This document shows, piece by piece, positions 33,644-42,689 of a stretch of DNA of 64,000 nucleotides; the first letter of the stretch is position 1, and each line of letters opens with the position of its first letter. This DNA is from Paenibacillus segetis (GTDB taxonomy: Bacteria > Bacillota > Bacilli > Paenibacillales > Paenibacillaceae). The notes under the pieces were generated by a model. It was not told the origin of the DNA and did not search any database. It was given only the letters and a program-made list of their open reading frames with translations. The position numbers and the translations under genes were made by a program. The stretch covers positions 248,001-312,000 of the forward strand of contig NZ_BMFT01000004.1 of NCBI RefSeq assembly GCF_014639155.1, read 5' to 3'.

Positions 33644-33802
33644 TTTATTGGTCAGCCTCCCATAGATAATATCAACTATTATCTTAAGGTAAGAATTCCA
33701 AGCTGTATAGACATTTAGTAAACAAAAAACAGTAATCGTTCGTGAAGAGAGGGCGATTACTGTTATGGGTGTACATTGGAGCAAATAATCCAGTTTTTCA
33801 TC

Positions 33803-33830
33803 AAAAAAGTCGAAGCCTTTCGGCTAAGAC
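33803..33830 (-). terminator. Weak terminator of the TetR gene
   Basis: An imperfect 9-bp stem (GTCGAAGCC / GGCTAAGAC) with a 4-base loop directly abuts the TetR stop codon, with six A residues on its left (U-tract on the minus strand). Confidence 0.6.
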
Positions 33831-34393
33831 TACTTGGTCTCATATTTATGAAGGGCTTTTAGAAAATTCCCTTCAATCAATTTGCTAAGCTTCTCAATGA
33901 TTTGTTGGGGTTGTTCCTTCATGCCGTCTCTCATCCATTGAATGACGAGCCCGGTGAAGGCAAGTGTATAGAAATTCGCAATAAACTGTTTGTCCTCGTT
34001 GCGGACATTTATTCCACCGGACAGCTCGTTAATAACTCCCATAATGAGGTCATTCGTAACGGAATATAGATAGTTGTCCAGATGATTTCGACCAAGGGAA
34101 TCCAGTGTATTATTGCAAAAGGCTTTGTTGCTCTCTATATAACAGAATATTTTATAAAAACCGTCGGTCCAGGTATCATAACTGCGATATTGAGCGATAC
34201 TTTCAACCGCTTCTGTCTTGTATATCCAGCCCAGTAGATCGAAAATATCTTGAAAGTGATAATAGAAGGTTTGTCTGTTCAATCCACAATCGTCCACAAG
34301 GTGCTGTACGGAAATTTTATTAAGCGGAGTATGCTCCATCAAAGATTTCAGTGAATGGGCCAGAGCATTTTTTGTTAGGATAGAATTGGACAT
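33830..34393 (-). CDS. TetR-family regulator, DhaS-like
   Basis: TetR-type regulator, 187 residues. The N-terminal HTH reads TPLNKISVQHLVDDCGLNRQ, then TFYYHFQDIFDLLGWIY, followed by a C-terminal ligand domain with the pattern seen in DhaS-like proteins (FYTLAFTGLVIQWMRDGMKE). DhaS itself is a coactivator of dihydroxyacetone kinase genes, but no dha genes are in view, so only the subfamily name is transferred. AGGTGATAT precedes the ATG. It faces no obvious target; the neighbouring hypothetical gene 43 bases upstream is on the same strand. Confidence 0.85.
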   Translation of the reverse strand: MSNSILTKNALAHSLKSLMEHTPLNKISVQHLVDDCGLNRQTFYYHFQDIFDLLGWIYKTEAVESIAQYRSYDTWTDGFYKIFCYIESNKAFCNNTLDSLGRNHLDNYLYSVTNDLIMGVINELSGGINVRNEDKQFIANFYTLAFTGLVIQWMRDGMKEQPQQIIEKLSKLIEGNFLKALHKYETK

Positions 34394-34436
34394 GGTTATA
34401 TCACCTCATTCATAGTTCACTTGCCAGAATGCCGCA

Positions 34437-34952
34437 TTATACTGATTCGAGTTCCTCGGCACTTTGAAGTACGTGCTTCAACAACTCAGGGATATCTTCC
34501 ATCTGTTCCTCTGTAATTTGGCGTTTGAATTGTAGCTCGATACAGTTATTATAAACTTCGCTTTCTTCACCATAAATGAAGCTTAAGGCTTGAAGAGGGC
34601 GTAAATCAGATCCCCAGATCGCATGCAGAATACTCTTGATAGCTTGGCATTGAATAGCTACGTTCTCTACTTGCGTGTAAAAGCGAAGCTGTAAATTGCA
34701 GCCAGGATTTTGATTCGGGACCTCTAATATTTCGTCATTTAGATCCTTTGTCGAGGCCGATAACACAATTTCCGCCGTTACTTTCTGTCCCCCGATGAGT
34801 TTGAACGAAAGCGTGAATTCCCGGGACATAAGCGCCATATTCACAAGGTCGGAGCGATCTGTAACGACGAGAATTCCGTCCAAATTATCATAGTCATAGA
34901 TCTGGTTCTCTATAGCGACCTTAATATTGTCGAAGACAGTAGGGTGAAACAA
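34437..34952 (-). CDS. Conserved-looking hypothetical protein
   Basis: Unrecognised 171-residue soluble acidic protein. It has no signal peptide or membrane segment. Alternating strand pattern (LDGILVVTDRSDLVNMALMS, then FTLSFKLIGGQKVTAEIVLS) is followed by NLQLRFYTQVENVAIQCQAI and a C-terminal acidic helix (TEEQMEDIPELLKHVLQSAE). Start is TTG at 34952, strongly supported by GGAGGAGGT 9 bases before. It is the gene just before the TetR regulator and probably cotranscribed with it. No function is proposed. Confidence 0.65.
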   Translation of the reverse strand: MFHPTVFDNIKVAIENQIYDYDNLDGILVVTDRSDLVNMALMSREFTLSFKLIGGQKVTAEIVLSASTKDLNDEILEVPNQNPGCNLQLRFYTQVENVAIQCQAIKSILHAIWGSDLRPLQALSFIYGEESEVYNNCIELQFKRQITEEQMEDIPELLKHVLQSAEELESV

Positions 34953-35054
34953 TTCTGGTACCTCCTCCGTTTTTTCTTTATTGTAACATGACGGGAAAAG
35001 GAGTAGTCTTTTCTTAATAATGTAGCATTATGCAGTTAGTTAGGGGGAAATACA

Positions 35055-35378
35055 TTGTTTATCTTAAACGATGGTGAAGCTTTACTAATGAGCATCCTAG
35101 CTTATTATCATAAAAGTGGGATAGAACAAGTCATTGGTGACTTGAAGGTTACAAACCAACGCACCATATTCGAGTCAAAACAACATTATATATTACAAGG
35201 GCATATTGAATTTTTAAATAAGGATATTCAAACAGTTGAACCATTTAACTCTTTTATATTGGTGCCGAATGGAGTAAAGATCACCTTAAAGTCAGAACAA
35301 GAGTACAAGTTTAAGCTGACGGATAGAGAAAGACTAATACATATATTATTGAAACAAAAGGAGAGTTCAACAACATGA
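35055..35378 (+). CDS. Small GRAM/PH-like domain protein
   Basis: Unrecognised 107-residue protein, possibly a GRAM- or bacterial-PH-like beta domain: LKVTNQRTIFESKQHYILQG, then the IKITL/EYKFKL strand pair near the end (VKITLKSEQEYKFKLTDRER) and a closing helix. Start is TTG at 35055 with AGGGGG 9 bases upstream. Its last codons overlap the ATG of the threonine-aldolase-like gene by 4 bases (ATGA), so the two are translationally coupled. Such coupling suggests a shared job, but none is evident from sequence. Confidence 0.6.
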   Translation: MFILNDGEALLMSILAYYHKSGIEQVIGDLKVTNQRTIFESKQHYILQGHIEFLNKDIQTVEPFNSFILVPNGVKITLKSEQEYKFKLTDRERLIHILLKQKESSTT

Positions 35379-36469
35379 GTGACAAGATCACGCTATTTGA
35401 AGCTTTTAAACAAACTACCTATCCTTTACCAGGTCATGGCCCAAGAAACATTCAAGTATTGAAAGAGGCACTAGAACATGCCGATGGCAACATGGATAGT
35501 GATATGTATGGAAAAGGGAAGGTCATTGAGGATTTCCAAGAGCAGATGGCAAAGCTACTAGGGAAGGACTCGGCTGTGTTTTTTCCAAGTGGAACGATGG
35601 CCCAGCAAATTGCCTTAAGAATATGGTGTGATCAGAAGGGGCTAAAGAAAGTAGCTTACCATCCCTTATGCCATTTAGAGATTCATGAGGAAGATGGCCT
35701 GAAAGAGCTACATCATATTGAGCCTATTTTGCTTGCTGATAGTAACCGATTGATTACCTTGGAAGATATACAGAACATGCAGGAGGACATTGCTTGCTTA
35801 CTGCTTGAGTTACCTCAACGTGAGATCGGTGGGCAATTACCGGCGTATAGTGAACTAGAAGCAATCTCCGCTTACTGTCGCGACAAAGGGATTAAACTGC
35901 ATTTAGATGGAGCAAGACTGTTTGAGATTCTCCCCTTTTATCAAAAATCGGCTGCTGAGGTCTGTGCGTTGTTTGATAGTGTGTACATTTCTTTCTACAA
36001 AGGGCTTGGCGGGATTACAGGTGCTATCCTTGCGGGTGATGTTGATTTTACGGCTGAGTCCAAGGTATGGAAGAGACGGCATGGTGGCGATCTTATTAGC
36101 CTGTACCCTTATATTATTAGTTCTGATTATTATTTCAGAGGGCGAGTGGATAAAATGGGGCAGTATTATGAGGCTGCAAAGGAACTTGCTGGCATGATGA
36201 ATGAGTGCCACAGGGTGGCGACGCTACCTATAGAACCTGTCTCTAATATGTTCCACTTACATTTTGAGGTGCCTAAGGAGAAGTTGGAACCGATCCTAAT
36301 CGCTATTTATGAGGCTACGGGCCTCGGAATAACGGGTTATTTAAAAGAAATCAACGAGACAAGCTGTTCTTGTGAAATCAGTATCGGAGATCGTTACGCT
36401 AACATTCCCAAAGAAACGCTGCAGAGTGCTTTTCAAATGCTAGACGAGAAAATGAGAGCGATGATCTAG
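35375..36469 (+). CDS. L-threonine aldolase-like PLP enzyme
   Basis: Fold-type I PLP-dependent enzyme, 364 residues, of the beta-eliminating lyase / threonine aldolase group. It has FFPSGTMAQQIAL (phosphate-binding turn), LLLELPQREIGGQLP, LHLDGARLFE (Asp contacting the cofactor nitrogen) and YISFYKGLGGITGA, with the Schiff-base Lys. It would cleave L-threonine or L-allo-threonine to glycine and acetaldehyde, although variants act on other beta-hydroxy amino acids. It is coupled to the small upstream gene and followed by a strong terminator. Confidence 0.85.
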   Translation: MSDKITLFEAFKQTTYPLPGHGPRNIQVLKEALEHADGNMDSDMYGKGKVIEDFQEQMAKLLGKDSAVFFPSGTMAQQIALRIWCDQKGLKKVAYHPLCHLEIHEEDGLKELHHIEPILLADSNRLITLEDIQNMQEDIACLLLELPQREIGGQLPAYSELEAISAYCRDKGIKLHLDGARLFEILPFYQKSAAEVCALFDSVYISFYKGLGGITGAILAGDVDFTAESKVWKRRHGGDLISLYPYIISSDYYFRGRVDKMGQYYEAAKELAGMMNECHRVATLPIEPVSNMFHLHFEVPKEKLEPILIAIYEATGLGITGYLKEINETSCSCEISIGDRYANIPKETLQSAFQMLDEKMRAMI

Positions 36470-36505
36470 TATCAACCGCAGTAGCTAAGTGAGGATGAAT
36501 TCTTT

Positions 36506-36551
36506 AAAAACAGTGAGAGCGTCTATTTATAGGCAATCTCACTGTTTTTTT
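36506..36551 (+). terminator. Intrinsic terminator of the aldolase unit
   Basis: An A/T-extended stem (AAAAACAGTGAGA / TCTCACTGTTTTT) with an 18-base loop region is followed by seven or more T residues, 36 bases past the stop. Confidence 0.88.
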
Positions 36552-36654
36552 GGTTTCAATATAAACATAAATCATAATCAACATGACAATTTTGGAACAG
36601 TCCAATTTATGAATTGATGGTAAATTTAGATTACCGATCGGGAGGAGGAACCAT

Positions 36655-37554
36655 ATGAACTATATGGAGTGTTTTCAAAAAAGTATTGATTTCATTGAAG
36701 AACAGCTTACCGAAAAAATAACTGTGGAAACTTTAGCTGGAATTGCGGGCTTTTCCTCTGATCATTTCTATAGGTTATTTCATGTGTATGTCGGAATGCC
36801 CGTAATGGAGTATGTGCGAATACGGAGACTGGCTCACGCGGTTGTTGAATTATCTACCGACAAAAAGATTATCGATATTGCCATGGAATATGGATTCGAG
36901 ACTCATTCCGGTTTTTGTAAAGCATTTCGGAAGGTTTATGGGTGTTCCCCTGAAAATTATCGTAAATATGTGAGTACAAAAGTGCCTGGGAAAGTTAATC
37001 TTGCCCTTTATGAAAAGTTGAAACTATATGGAGGAATTATTCTGGAGCCTAAATTTATAACCAAACCAGCATTTAAAATTGTTGGGTATGCACTTGAAAC
37101 TACATTTGAAGAAAGCCGAAGCAAGCGGGATATCCCCGCATTCTGGAATCACTTTGATGCTGATGGACTAGAGCAACAATTATATGATCAGCTCAAACCT
37201 GAAGAACATGGGGAGTATTGTGTATGTTTTCCTCCGAATATGGAGACGGGTGCATTTACGTATGTGATCGGCGTTAAAGTAGAGAATTTCGATAACGCTA
37301 AGGAAGAGATGTTTAAGGGAAGCATACCCGAGGCCACTTATGCTGTATTTACCTCGCCCCCTGCTGATTATGTTGATCATGGCTTCGCCAAAGCAGTCGA
37401 GGGTACTACAAAGTATATTTTTGAAGAATGGTTTCCTGATTCGGGATATGAGCTTGCGCCGGGTAAAGTGGATTATGAGTTCTATGATGAACGTTGCCAT
37501 GCTCAGACTGGAGCGGTGATGGAGATTCACATTCCGGTAGTGAAAAGTGAATAA
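36655..37554 (+). CDS. AraC-family regulator with GyrI-like effector domain
   Basis: Regulator of 299 residues. The N-terminal AraC HTH pair (ITVETLAGIAGFSSDHFYRL, then IDIAMEYGFETHSGFCKAFRKVYGCSPENY) is followed by a GyrI-like/SOUL-like small-molecule-binding domain from about 135 (FKIVGYALETTFEE) to the end (CHAQTGAVMEIHIPV). The layout matches Rob/BltR-like regulators that bind hydrophobic drugs and switch on efflux. GGGAGGAGG precedes the ATG. The DHA2 exporter downstream is separated by a terminator and a TetR gene, so a direct link to it is only possible. Confidence 0.9.
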   Translation: MNYMECFQKSIDFIEEQLTEKITVETLAGIAGFSSDHFYRLFHVYVGMPVMEYVRIRRLAHAVVELSTDKKIIDIAMEYGFETHSGFCKAFRKVYGCSPENYRKYVSTKVPGKVNLALYEKLKLYGGIILEPKFITKPAFKIVGYALETTFEESRSKRDIPAFWNHFDADGLEQQLYDQLKPEEHGEYCVCFPPNMETGAFTYVIGVKVENFDNAKEEMFKGSIPEATYAVFTSPPADYVDHGFAKAVEGTTKYIFEEWFPDSGYELAPGKVDYEFYDERCHAQTGAVMEIHIPVVKSE

Positions 37555-37608
37555 CGCATGGTCATTAAATTGCAGGTCATTGATACATATGTGCGTTAAC
37601 TCTAGAAG

Positions 37609-37648
37609 CAGTTTTCAGAGAGCAGTCTCTTTGAAAACTGTTTTTTTG
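37609..37648 (+). terminator. Intrinsic terminator after the AraC/GyrI gene
   Basis: A 9-bp stem (CAGTTTTCA / TGAAAACTG), extended inside by GAG/CTC, is followed by seven T residues, between convergent genes. Confidence 0.88.
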
Positions 37649-37666
37649 TTGTGTAGGTTAGCAAGC

Positions 37667-38278
37667 TCACTTAAAGTTAGCCTTCATGAGTTGGGTAGGA
37701 CCAAGTACGTGTAGACGTATCAGTTGAATCGCCATGTATTTGGGTGTATAGGGCATGTTATTTTCCAGCCAATACATAATGAGGCCAAGGTGGGCTGATG
37801 TTGCATAACGAACTACGAGTTCTCTTGGCACCAACGCTTGATTGTCATGGGGCTGAGCAATTATGGATCTATGATATAAAGATTTCCGAATGGCTTCTTC
37901 CATGCGCATTGCAAATCCAGTCAACCCGTGTGCGCCTAGCATCACCTTATAGAACTTTGCGTAGTCAGCAATATGCTCAAATTGGCGAACAAAGGAGTCA
38001 GGGGGAGTATCCACATCCTTAACAAAGTCATCAATTTCAAAGCCGGGTGGCAGTTGGAATACAGTTGCAAATTCATTGATTTTCTCATCTACGATTTTAT
38101 CTAGTAAATCATATTTATCCTGATAGTGAAGATAGAACGTCGCGCGATTGATTTCTGCACGGGAGGTAATATCTCGCACGGTGATATGATCAAACCCTTT
38201 CTCCTCTATTAGTGAAAGCAATGCATCGCTGATCAGATGAAGTGTTCGCTTAATACGTGGATCAAGTTTAATAGACAT
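37667..38278 (-). CDS. TetR-family repressor next to the DHA2 exporter
   Basis: TetR regulator, 203 residues. The HTH (FDHITVRDITSRAEINRATF, then YLHYQDKYDLLDKIV) has the family form. The C-terminal half is typical of a TetR ligand pocket and ends in LIMYWLENNMPYTPKYMAIQ, as in many repressors of MFS drug exporters. AGGAGGATAACC precedes its ATG. It is divergent from the exporter gene across about 200 bases, the classic layout for a repressor that controls both itself and the pump. Confidence 0.9.
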   Translation of the reverse strand: MSIKLDPRIKRTLHLISDALLSLIEEKGFDHITVRDITSRAEINRATFYLHYQDKYDLLDKIVDEKINEFATVFQLPPGFEIDDFVKDVDTPPDSFVRQFEHIADYAKFYKVMLGAHGLTGFAMRMEEAIRKSLYHRSIIAQPHDNQALVPRELVVRYATSAHLGLIMYWLENNMPYTPKYMAIQLIRLHVLGPTQLMKANFK

Positions 38279-38341
38279 GGTTATCCTCCTGTGTTTATTT
38301 TTTATAATTTTTACAACTCTATACCATTATCCGTTGATAAT

Positions 38342-38429
38342 ACGACACTTTCTGAAATACTGTTGGTTGCGATTAGGCTGGTTAAATCATATTATAAACG
38401 ACACAGTGTTGCAAATACATCTTTGTGTC
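38342..38429. promoter_or_regulatory. Candidate TetR operators between repressor and exporter
   Basis: ACGACAC occurs twice (38342-38348 and 38398-38404). The second overlaps an inverted pair GACACA (38400-38405) / TGTGTC (38424-38429). These are the only symmetric signals I see in the divergent gap, so they are offered as operator candidates. Confidence 0.35.
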
Positions 38430-38483
38430 AATTTATTGCGGTCATCGCCACAATTATCAATAAAGGAAAGGATGTGTATAGGA

Positions 38484-40034
38484 ATGTCAAATGAGAATGA
38501 AGGATCGAGGACAGGGTTGATTACAATCGGATTATTAATGGGGTTGTTTCTGTCTTCCCTAGATCAGACTATTATTTCAACTGCCATGCCGACGGTAATT
38601 AAAGAATTGGGAGGGTTATCCGTATATAGCTGGGTGTTTACGATCTATATGTTAGCTTCGACAACAACCATGCCGATCTACGGTAAGCTTGCGGATTTAT
38701 TTGGGCGAAAAAGGATGTATTTGATCGGGATATTTCTATTTCTCGCTGGCTCCACTTTATGTGGGCTTGCTGGGGATATGACGGAGTTAATTATTTTCAG
38801 AGGTATACAAGGTCTGGGAGCTGGGGCTTTAATGCCAATTTCTATGACGATCGTCGCGGATATTTATCCCCCAGACAAACGGGGGAAATTTATGGGGCTG
38901 TTTGGGACCGTATTCGCTATTTCAAGTCTTCTTGGTCCGGCGCTTGGAGGGGTGATCGTAGAACATTGGAACTGGGGCTGGATCTTTTACATGAATCTTG
39001 TCATTGGCATTCCTGCTTTGATCATAATAGCTATAGCGATGGAGGAAAGCAAAAGCAAGGAGAGACGGTCGATCGATTGGTTTGGTGCACTTACTTTGAG
39101 TGGGGCTATCATAGCTATATTGCTTGCCTTGGTGTTAGGTGGTAGTGGGCAGGGAGAAGGAATGAGTTATGCTTGGGGATCAACGGAGATTATTGGTTTG
39201 TTCAGTATAGGGGCTATGCTGCTTGCTCTGTTTCTCTGGATTGAGATGAAAGTGAAGGAGCCGATACTCCCGCTTCATCTCTTCAAGATTCGGGTTATTG
39301 GGTTTGGGAATATAGTGGGATTCTTTATGAGTGCAGGTTTATTTGGTGCGATAGTGTATATTCCATTATTCGTGCAGGGTGTGATCGGAGTGAATTCATC
39401 CATCTCGGGCTATATTTTAACCCCACTTATGTTATCAGTCATGATCACGTCGACTCTGGCTGGACGGTGGATGAGTAAAGTTTCCTATCGAACGATTCTG
39501 ATCCCAAGTATGGTGTTGATGAGTGTGGGGATTGCTCTACTGAGTCAAATTACAGTGGATACGACTAAATTAGAGATGATTATATATATGGTTATTGCCG
39601 GGTTAGGCATGGGTGCAATTTATCCTACAATTGGTACTGCTGCACAAAGTGCAGTCGATATAAATATGCGTGGAGTCGCCACCTCATCTTCTCAATTTTT
39701 TCGTTCCATTGGAGGCACGATTGGAGTCAGCGTGTTTGGTAGCCTCATGTCACAGCAAATGGCATCAGGGATAAATAAACTCAGTACGAAGTCGGTTTCC
39801 TTTCCTGCAGACCAATTAGAGAATTTCACCAATCCACAGATTCTTTTAGACTCTGCAGCACGTGCGTCATTACCCCAAGAGGTACTCTTGGAACTACGAA
39901 ATGTATTTAGTAATGCTATAGATCATTTATTCCTAGGGGCGGTAATTTTTGTCCTCATTGGTCTTATAGCAAGTTTCTTTATGGGAGATGCTAGGTTAGT
40001 AGGAAAGAATAATATCACTGAAAATAAAAGTTAA
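38484..40034 (+). CDS. MFS drug exporter, DHA2 (14-helix, EmrB/QacA) family
   Basis: Proton-driven multidrug efflux pump, 516 residues, with 14 predicted helices. DHA2 signature motif LDQTIISTAMPTVIKEL is in helix 1, the motif A loop is GKLADLFGRKRMYLIG, and antiporter motif C is in GTVFAISSLLGPALGGVI. The start at 38484 gives MSNENEGSRTG followed at once by helix 1. An in-frame ATG at 38472, closer to AAAGGA, is nearly as likely and adds 4 residues. It probably exports a lipophilic or cationic drug under control of the divergent TetR. Confidence 0.92.
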   Translation: MSNENEGSRTGLITIGLLMGLFLSSLDQTIISTAMPTVIKELGGLSVYSWVFTIYMLASTTTMPIYGKLADLFGRKRMYLIGIFLFLAGSTLCGLAGDMTELIIFRGIQGLGAGALMPISMTIVADIYPPDKRGKFMGLFGTVFAISSLLGPALGGVIVEHWNWGWIFYMNLVIGIPALIIIAIAMEESKSKERRSIDWFGALTLSGAIIAILLALVLGGSGQGEGMSYAWGSTEIIGLFSIGAMLLALFLWIEMKVKEPILPLHLFKIRVIGFGNIVGFFMSAGLFGAIVYIPLFVQGVIGVNSSISGYILTPLMLSVMITSTLAGRWMSKVSYRTILIPSMVLMSVGIALLSQITVDTTKLEMIIYMVIAGLGMGAIYPTIGTAAQSAVDINMRGVATSSSQFFRSIGGTIGVSVFGSLMSQQMASGINKLSTKSVSFPADQLENFTNPQILLDSAARASLPQEVLLELRNVFSNAIDHLFLGAVIFVLIGLIASFFMGDARLVGKNNITENKS

Positions 40035-40110
40035 GATTCATTAAGAACTAACTTAGAAATCAAAGCATTGTTAGACTTTCCACAGTAAGGCTTAGATAGA
40101 TTTGAGTAAA

Positions 40111-40145
40111 AAAGGGGGTTGCCATCCAATGATGGTAGCCCCCTT
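40111..40145. terminator. Bidirectional terminator between exporter and germination operon
   Basis: A 15-bp stem with two G-U pairs (AAGGGGGTTGCCATC / GATGGTAGCCCCCTT) and a 4-base loop is flanked by an A-tract on the left, giving a U-tract for the germination operon. Confidence 0.85.
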
Positions 40146-40162
40146 TACTTGATTTTAAAGAT

Positions 40163-41281
40163 CTAAACTCTTTTTCCCCCTCTTATGAGATCAATAAGCC
40201 ACAATAGAAGGGGGAACATGAGCCCCATCATTATCGCATGGATAGTCCAGATAGGGGTGAACTCTTGGAAATAAGCTGCGTTTGGGAAAGCGACAATGGC
40301 TAGGGTAATCATGATAAGGGCCAAGGGGAACGTTAGGAATCGGTATTCCTTCATATTCAATGTATGAGCGATACCTACAGCGGATATATAAAATAAAAGG
40401 GCTAACCGTACAAAGATTGTGATAAACCACATGAACGCCATGATAACCTCAATCCGTTGTAAAAAATTCCCCATGCTGATCGTTTTGGCTAAGGCAAAGC
40501 TAGGGTAGGCATAGCTTACCGTCTTTGTGCCCAACACTAAAATGGTGAGCGTCGTAATGACGACCAATATCACTCCCCCGATGAAGATGCCTGTAAATAA
40601 GGCTTTTCCGTTCTTATCCGTGCGTGAAACAAATGGAAATATCATGATTAGAACAATGGGTTCTAGAAAGGGATAGGCGATAAATATGAGAGAAGCCCTC
40701 AGCACGGGCTTTATTCCATTATCAAGCATGGGTTGTACAAATTTAAAACTAACATGTGGAAAAACCAATACAATAAACAGAATAAAGAGAAGGATAACAA
40801 ATGGAAAAAACAGTTCTGCTGCACGAGCTAAGGGTTCGAGCCCAAGTCTAGTGGCCATGATCACTACACTCATGATGATGATAAGAATTGCTTGGATCGG
40901 GGTATCCATCATAATTTGAGTTGTCATGAAGTCCCCGATGTTACGAAGCGTAAGTATAGCAATGAGTACAGGAAACGTAAAAATAAACAAAAGTGAAATT
41001 ACCTTTCCTATCCACTTGCCGAGAAGTCTCTCCGTATACCAAGTAAAGATAGCTTGGGAGAAGCGTTTGCCAAGATAGATGTACAAAGGCAAAATGATTA
41101 ACCCTACGGCCATCCCTAGCACTGCCGCCATCCAAGTATCTTGTTTCGCCACGATTTGTAACATGGCTGGAATGTTCAGAATGGCGCTGCCGACCATATA
41201 TAATGCTACCACTATGGAAAACTGGCGTGAGCTTATGTTTACCTTGCCCAACAAATTTACGGTTCCATTATCTTTGGTCAT
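40163..41281 (-). CDS. Spore germinant receptor B subunit (GerKB-like), second copy
   Basis: Integral membrane protein of the spore inner membrane, 372 residues, APC-superfamily fold with about ten helices. It starts INISSRQFSIVVALYMVGSAI-like (residues VNISSRQF) and contains the family's QDTWMAAVLGMAVGL, ILTLRNIGDFMTTQIM and QMMDTPIQAI-type segment. In GerA-type receptors the B subunit binds the germinant amino acid or sugar. It is the last gene of an A-C-B-D-B operon; having two B genes suggests alternative germinant recognition. The second B is at 41561-42667. Confidence 0.9.
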   Translation of the reverse strand: MTKDNGTVNLLGKVNISSRQFSIVVALYMVGSAILNIPAMLQIVAKQDTWMAAVLGMAVGLIILPLYIYLGKRFSQAIFTWYTERLLGKWIGKVISLLFIFTFPVLIAILTLRNIGDFMTTQIMMDTPIQAILIIIMSVVIMATRLGLEPLARAAELFFPFVILLFILFIVLVFPHVSFKFVQPMLDNGIKPVLRASLIFIAYPFLEPIVLIMIFPFVSRTDKNGKALFTGIFIGGVILVVITTLTILVLGTKTVSYAYPSFALAKTISMGNFLQRIEVIMAFMWFITIFVRLALLFYISAVGIAHTLNMKEYRFLTFPLALIMITLAIVAFPNAAYFQEFTPIWTIHAIMMGLMFPLLLWLIDLIRGGKRV

Positions 41282-41307
41282 TGCTATATCTCCCTACGCC
41301 AGAATTA

Positions 41308-41541
41308 TCATTGTAACCAAGCATCGATCAGATTAGAAATAGGTTTGTACACTGCGATCATGAAGTCCATGGGATTGGGAATATGAATACGTAATGCTTG
41401 AGCAATACCTAACGTAGTGCCGAGAAATAGCAGAATGGAAAATACCCAAAGTTCCTTTCGTAGCTTCTTCCTCACAAGAGTTGGCACATCCAATGCGATA
41501 ATTATTGCAACAACGGCAAGAATTCCTACAGTAGTGAGCAT
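41308..41541 (-). CDS. Small two-helix germinant receptor D-subunit-like protein
   Basis: A 77-residue membrane protein. Helix 1 (VGILAVVAIIIALDVPTLV) and helix 2 (LWVFSILLFLGTTLGIAQAL) flank a short basic loop (RKKLRKE), followed by a polar tail (HIPNPMDFMIAVYKPISNLI). AGGAGAT precedes the ATG. Small two-helix D proteins are known beside GerA-family operons in Bacillus and modulate germination. Size, topology and placement between two B genes fit that class. It is tightly packed, with 19 and 26 bases to its neighbours. Confidence 0.75.
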   Translation of the reverse strand: MLTTVGILAVVAIIIALDVPTLVRKKLRKELWVFSILLFLGTTLGIAQALRIHIPNPMDFMIAVYKPISNLIDAWLQ

Positions 41542-41560
41542 GATATCTCCTCCCTATCCC

Positions 41561-42667
41561 TCAAGTTTGAGCAGGTACTTTATTTAACTTGCGACAAAAA
41601 TATACGGCGATTAATAACAAAGGGAAGAGTAAGCCATAAGTAAGATCAAAATATATCCAATATTTTGATAGCAGCCTATTGTAATAGGCGATGTTTGGGG
41701 TGATGACTGGAGAAAGCGCGATAAGAAGCACAGCTGAAGGGAAGGCCAACATCCGGTGTTCTTTTAATTTGCACAATTGTGCCAATCCTAGAATGAAACT
41801 ATAGAAATATATAGATATCTTAAAAAACATGGTAAGCAACCACAACAGAGCTATGGTGGATTCGACTCTATCGAGAAAGTGATCGATAGTCACCCTTCTT
41901 GCTAAAGAATAGCTGGGATATATACTTCGGGCAGTCTGTTCGGCACCTAGTACAAGAATGGAAGCAAACGTAAGAAGAGTTAAGATGATTCCCCCTATTA
42001 GAGCACCTTGTAGCAAGCTCTGCTTAATCTTTGATGGAGTGTTCACATAGGGGAATACCATCAAGAAAACTACGAGCTCTACAAAAGGGAAAGCTAAACA
42101 AGAAATGGACCCATGTAATATGGGTTTTATTCCGTCCTCTAGGATGGGTTGTATTCGCTCAAATTCATATTCAGGTGCAAGGAAGAAGAACAGTATAAAA
42201 AACAGGATGAAAATCAACGGTGTGAAAATTTCGGCTGTACGTCCAATGACCTCAAGCCCCAATTGCGCTGCCATGATAATAATACATATAAAGATGATTT
42301 GAATTGCCTGGGTAGGGGTCTGCTGCATCATCTCTATAGTCATAAAATCCCCTATCTCCCGTACATGTGCTGTAGCGGATAGAAAGAAGTACACGAGGAA
42401 CAGGAGGGAAACGAGGGTCCCAAACCATTTACCTAAAATCTGTTGAATCGATTGAATCAAGGTCAAATGGGGATTCAGTTTCCATACCTTGTAGAATAAG
42501 TAGACGGTAGACAAACCTGTTACCATTCCGATTAAAATGGATATCCATGCATCTTGCTTCGCATCGAAAGTTGCTATAGAAGGTAATACCAGAATAGAGT
42601 CTCCCAGGGTAACGAGCATCACCAATATAGTGAGCTGACGAACACTTATCTTACCGCCCTCGAGCAT
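41561..42667 (-). CDS. Spore germinant receptor B subunit (GerKB-like)
   Basis: Inner-membrane B subunit, 368 residues. It has ISVRQLTILVMLVTLGDSIL, KQDAWISILIGMVTGL, VREIGDFMTIEMMQQTPTQA and LDRVESTIALLWLLTMFFKI, all typical of the GerB/endospore germination permease family. It is clearly homologous to the second B gene in this operon but diverged along the full length, so the duplication is old. It lies 22 bases after the C-subunit gene. Confidence 0.92.
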   Translation of the reverse strand: MLEGGKISVRQLTILVMLVTLGDSILVLPSIATFDAKQDAWISILIGMVTGLSTVYLFYKVWKLNPHLTLIQSIQQILGKWFGTLVSLLFLVYFFLSATAHVREIGDFMTIEMMQQTPTQAIQIIFICIIIMAAQLGLEVIGRTAEIFTPLIFILFFILFFFLAPEYEFERIQPILEDGIKPILHGSISCLAFPFVELVVFLMVFPYVNTPSKIKQSLLQGALIGGIILTLLTFASILVLGAEQTARSIYPSYSLARRVTIDHFLDRVESTIALLWLLTMFFKISIYFYSFILGLAQLCKLKEHRMLAFPSAVLLIALSPVITPNIAYYNRLLSKYWIYFDLTYGLLFPLLLIAVYFCRKLNKVPAQT

Positions 42668-42689
42668 AGCTTCATTTCACCCCAGATCA

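Noticed and set aside
33644..33784. 47-codon extension of the LURP-one-like gene
   Set aside because: No ribosome site at the far start, and the residues are unlike the family N-terminus.
33830..34393. DhaS-like regulator taken as evidence for a dihydroxyacetone kinase locus
   Set aside because: No dhaK, dhaL or dhaM-like gene occurs in the window.
38277..38483. 69-codon extension of the DHA2 exporter
   Set aside because: It spans the divergent promoter gap to the TetR gene and would overlap the TetR start; a ribosome site supports 38472/38484.
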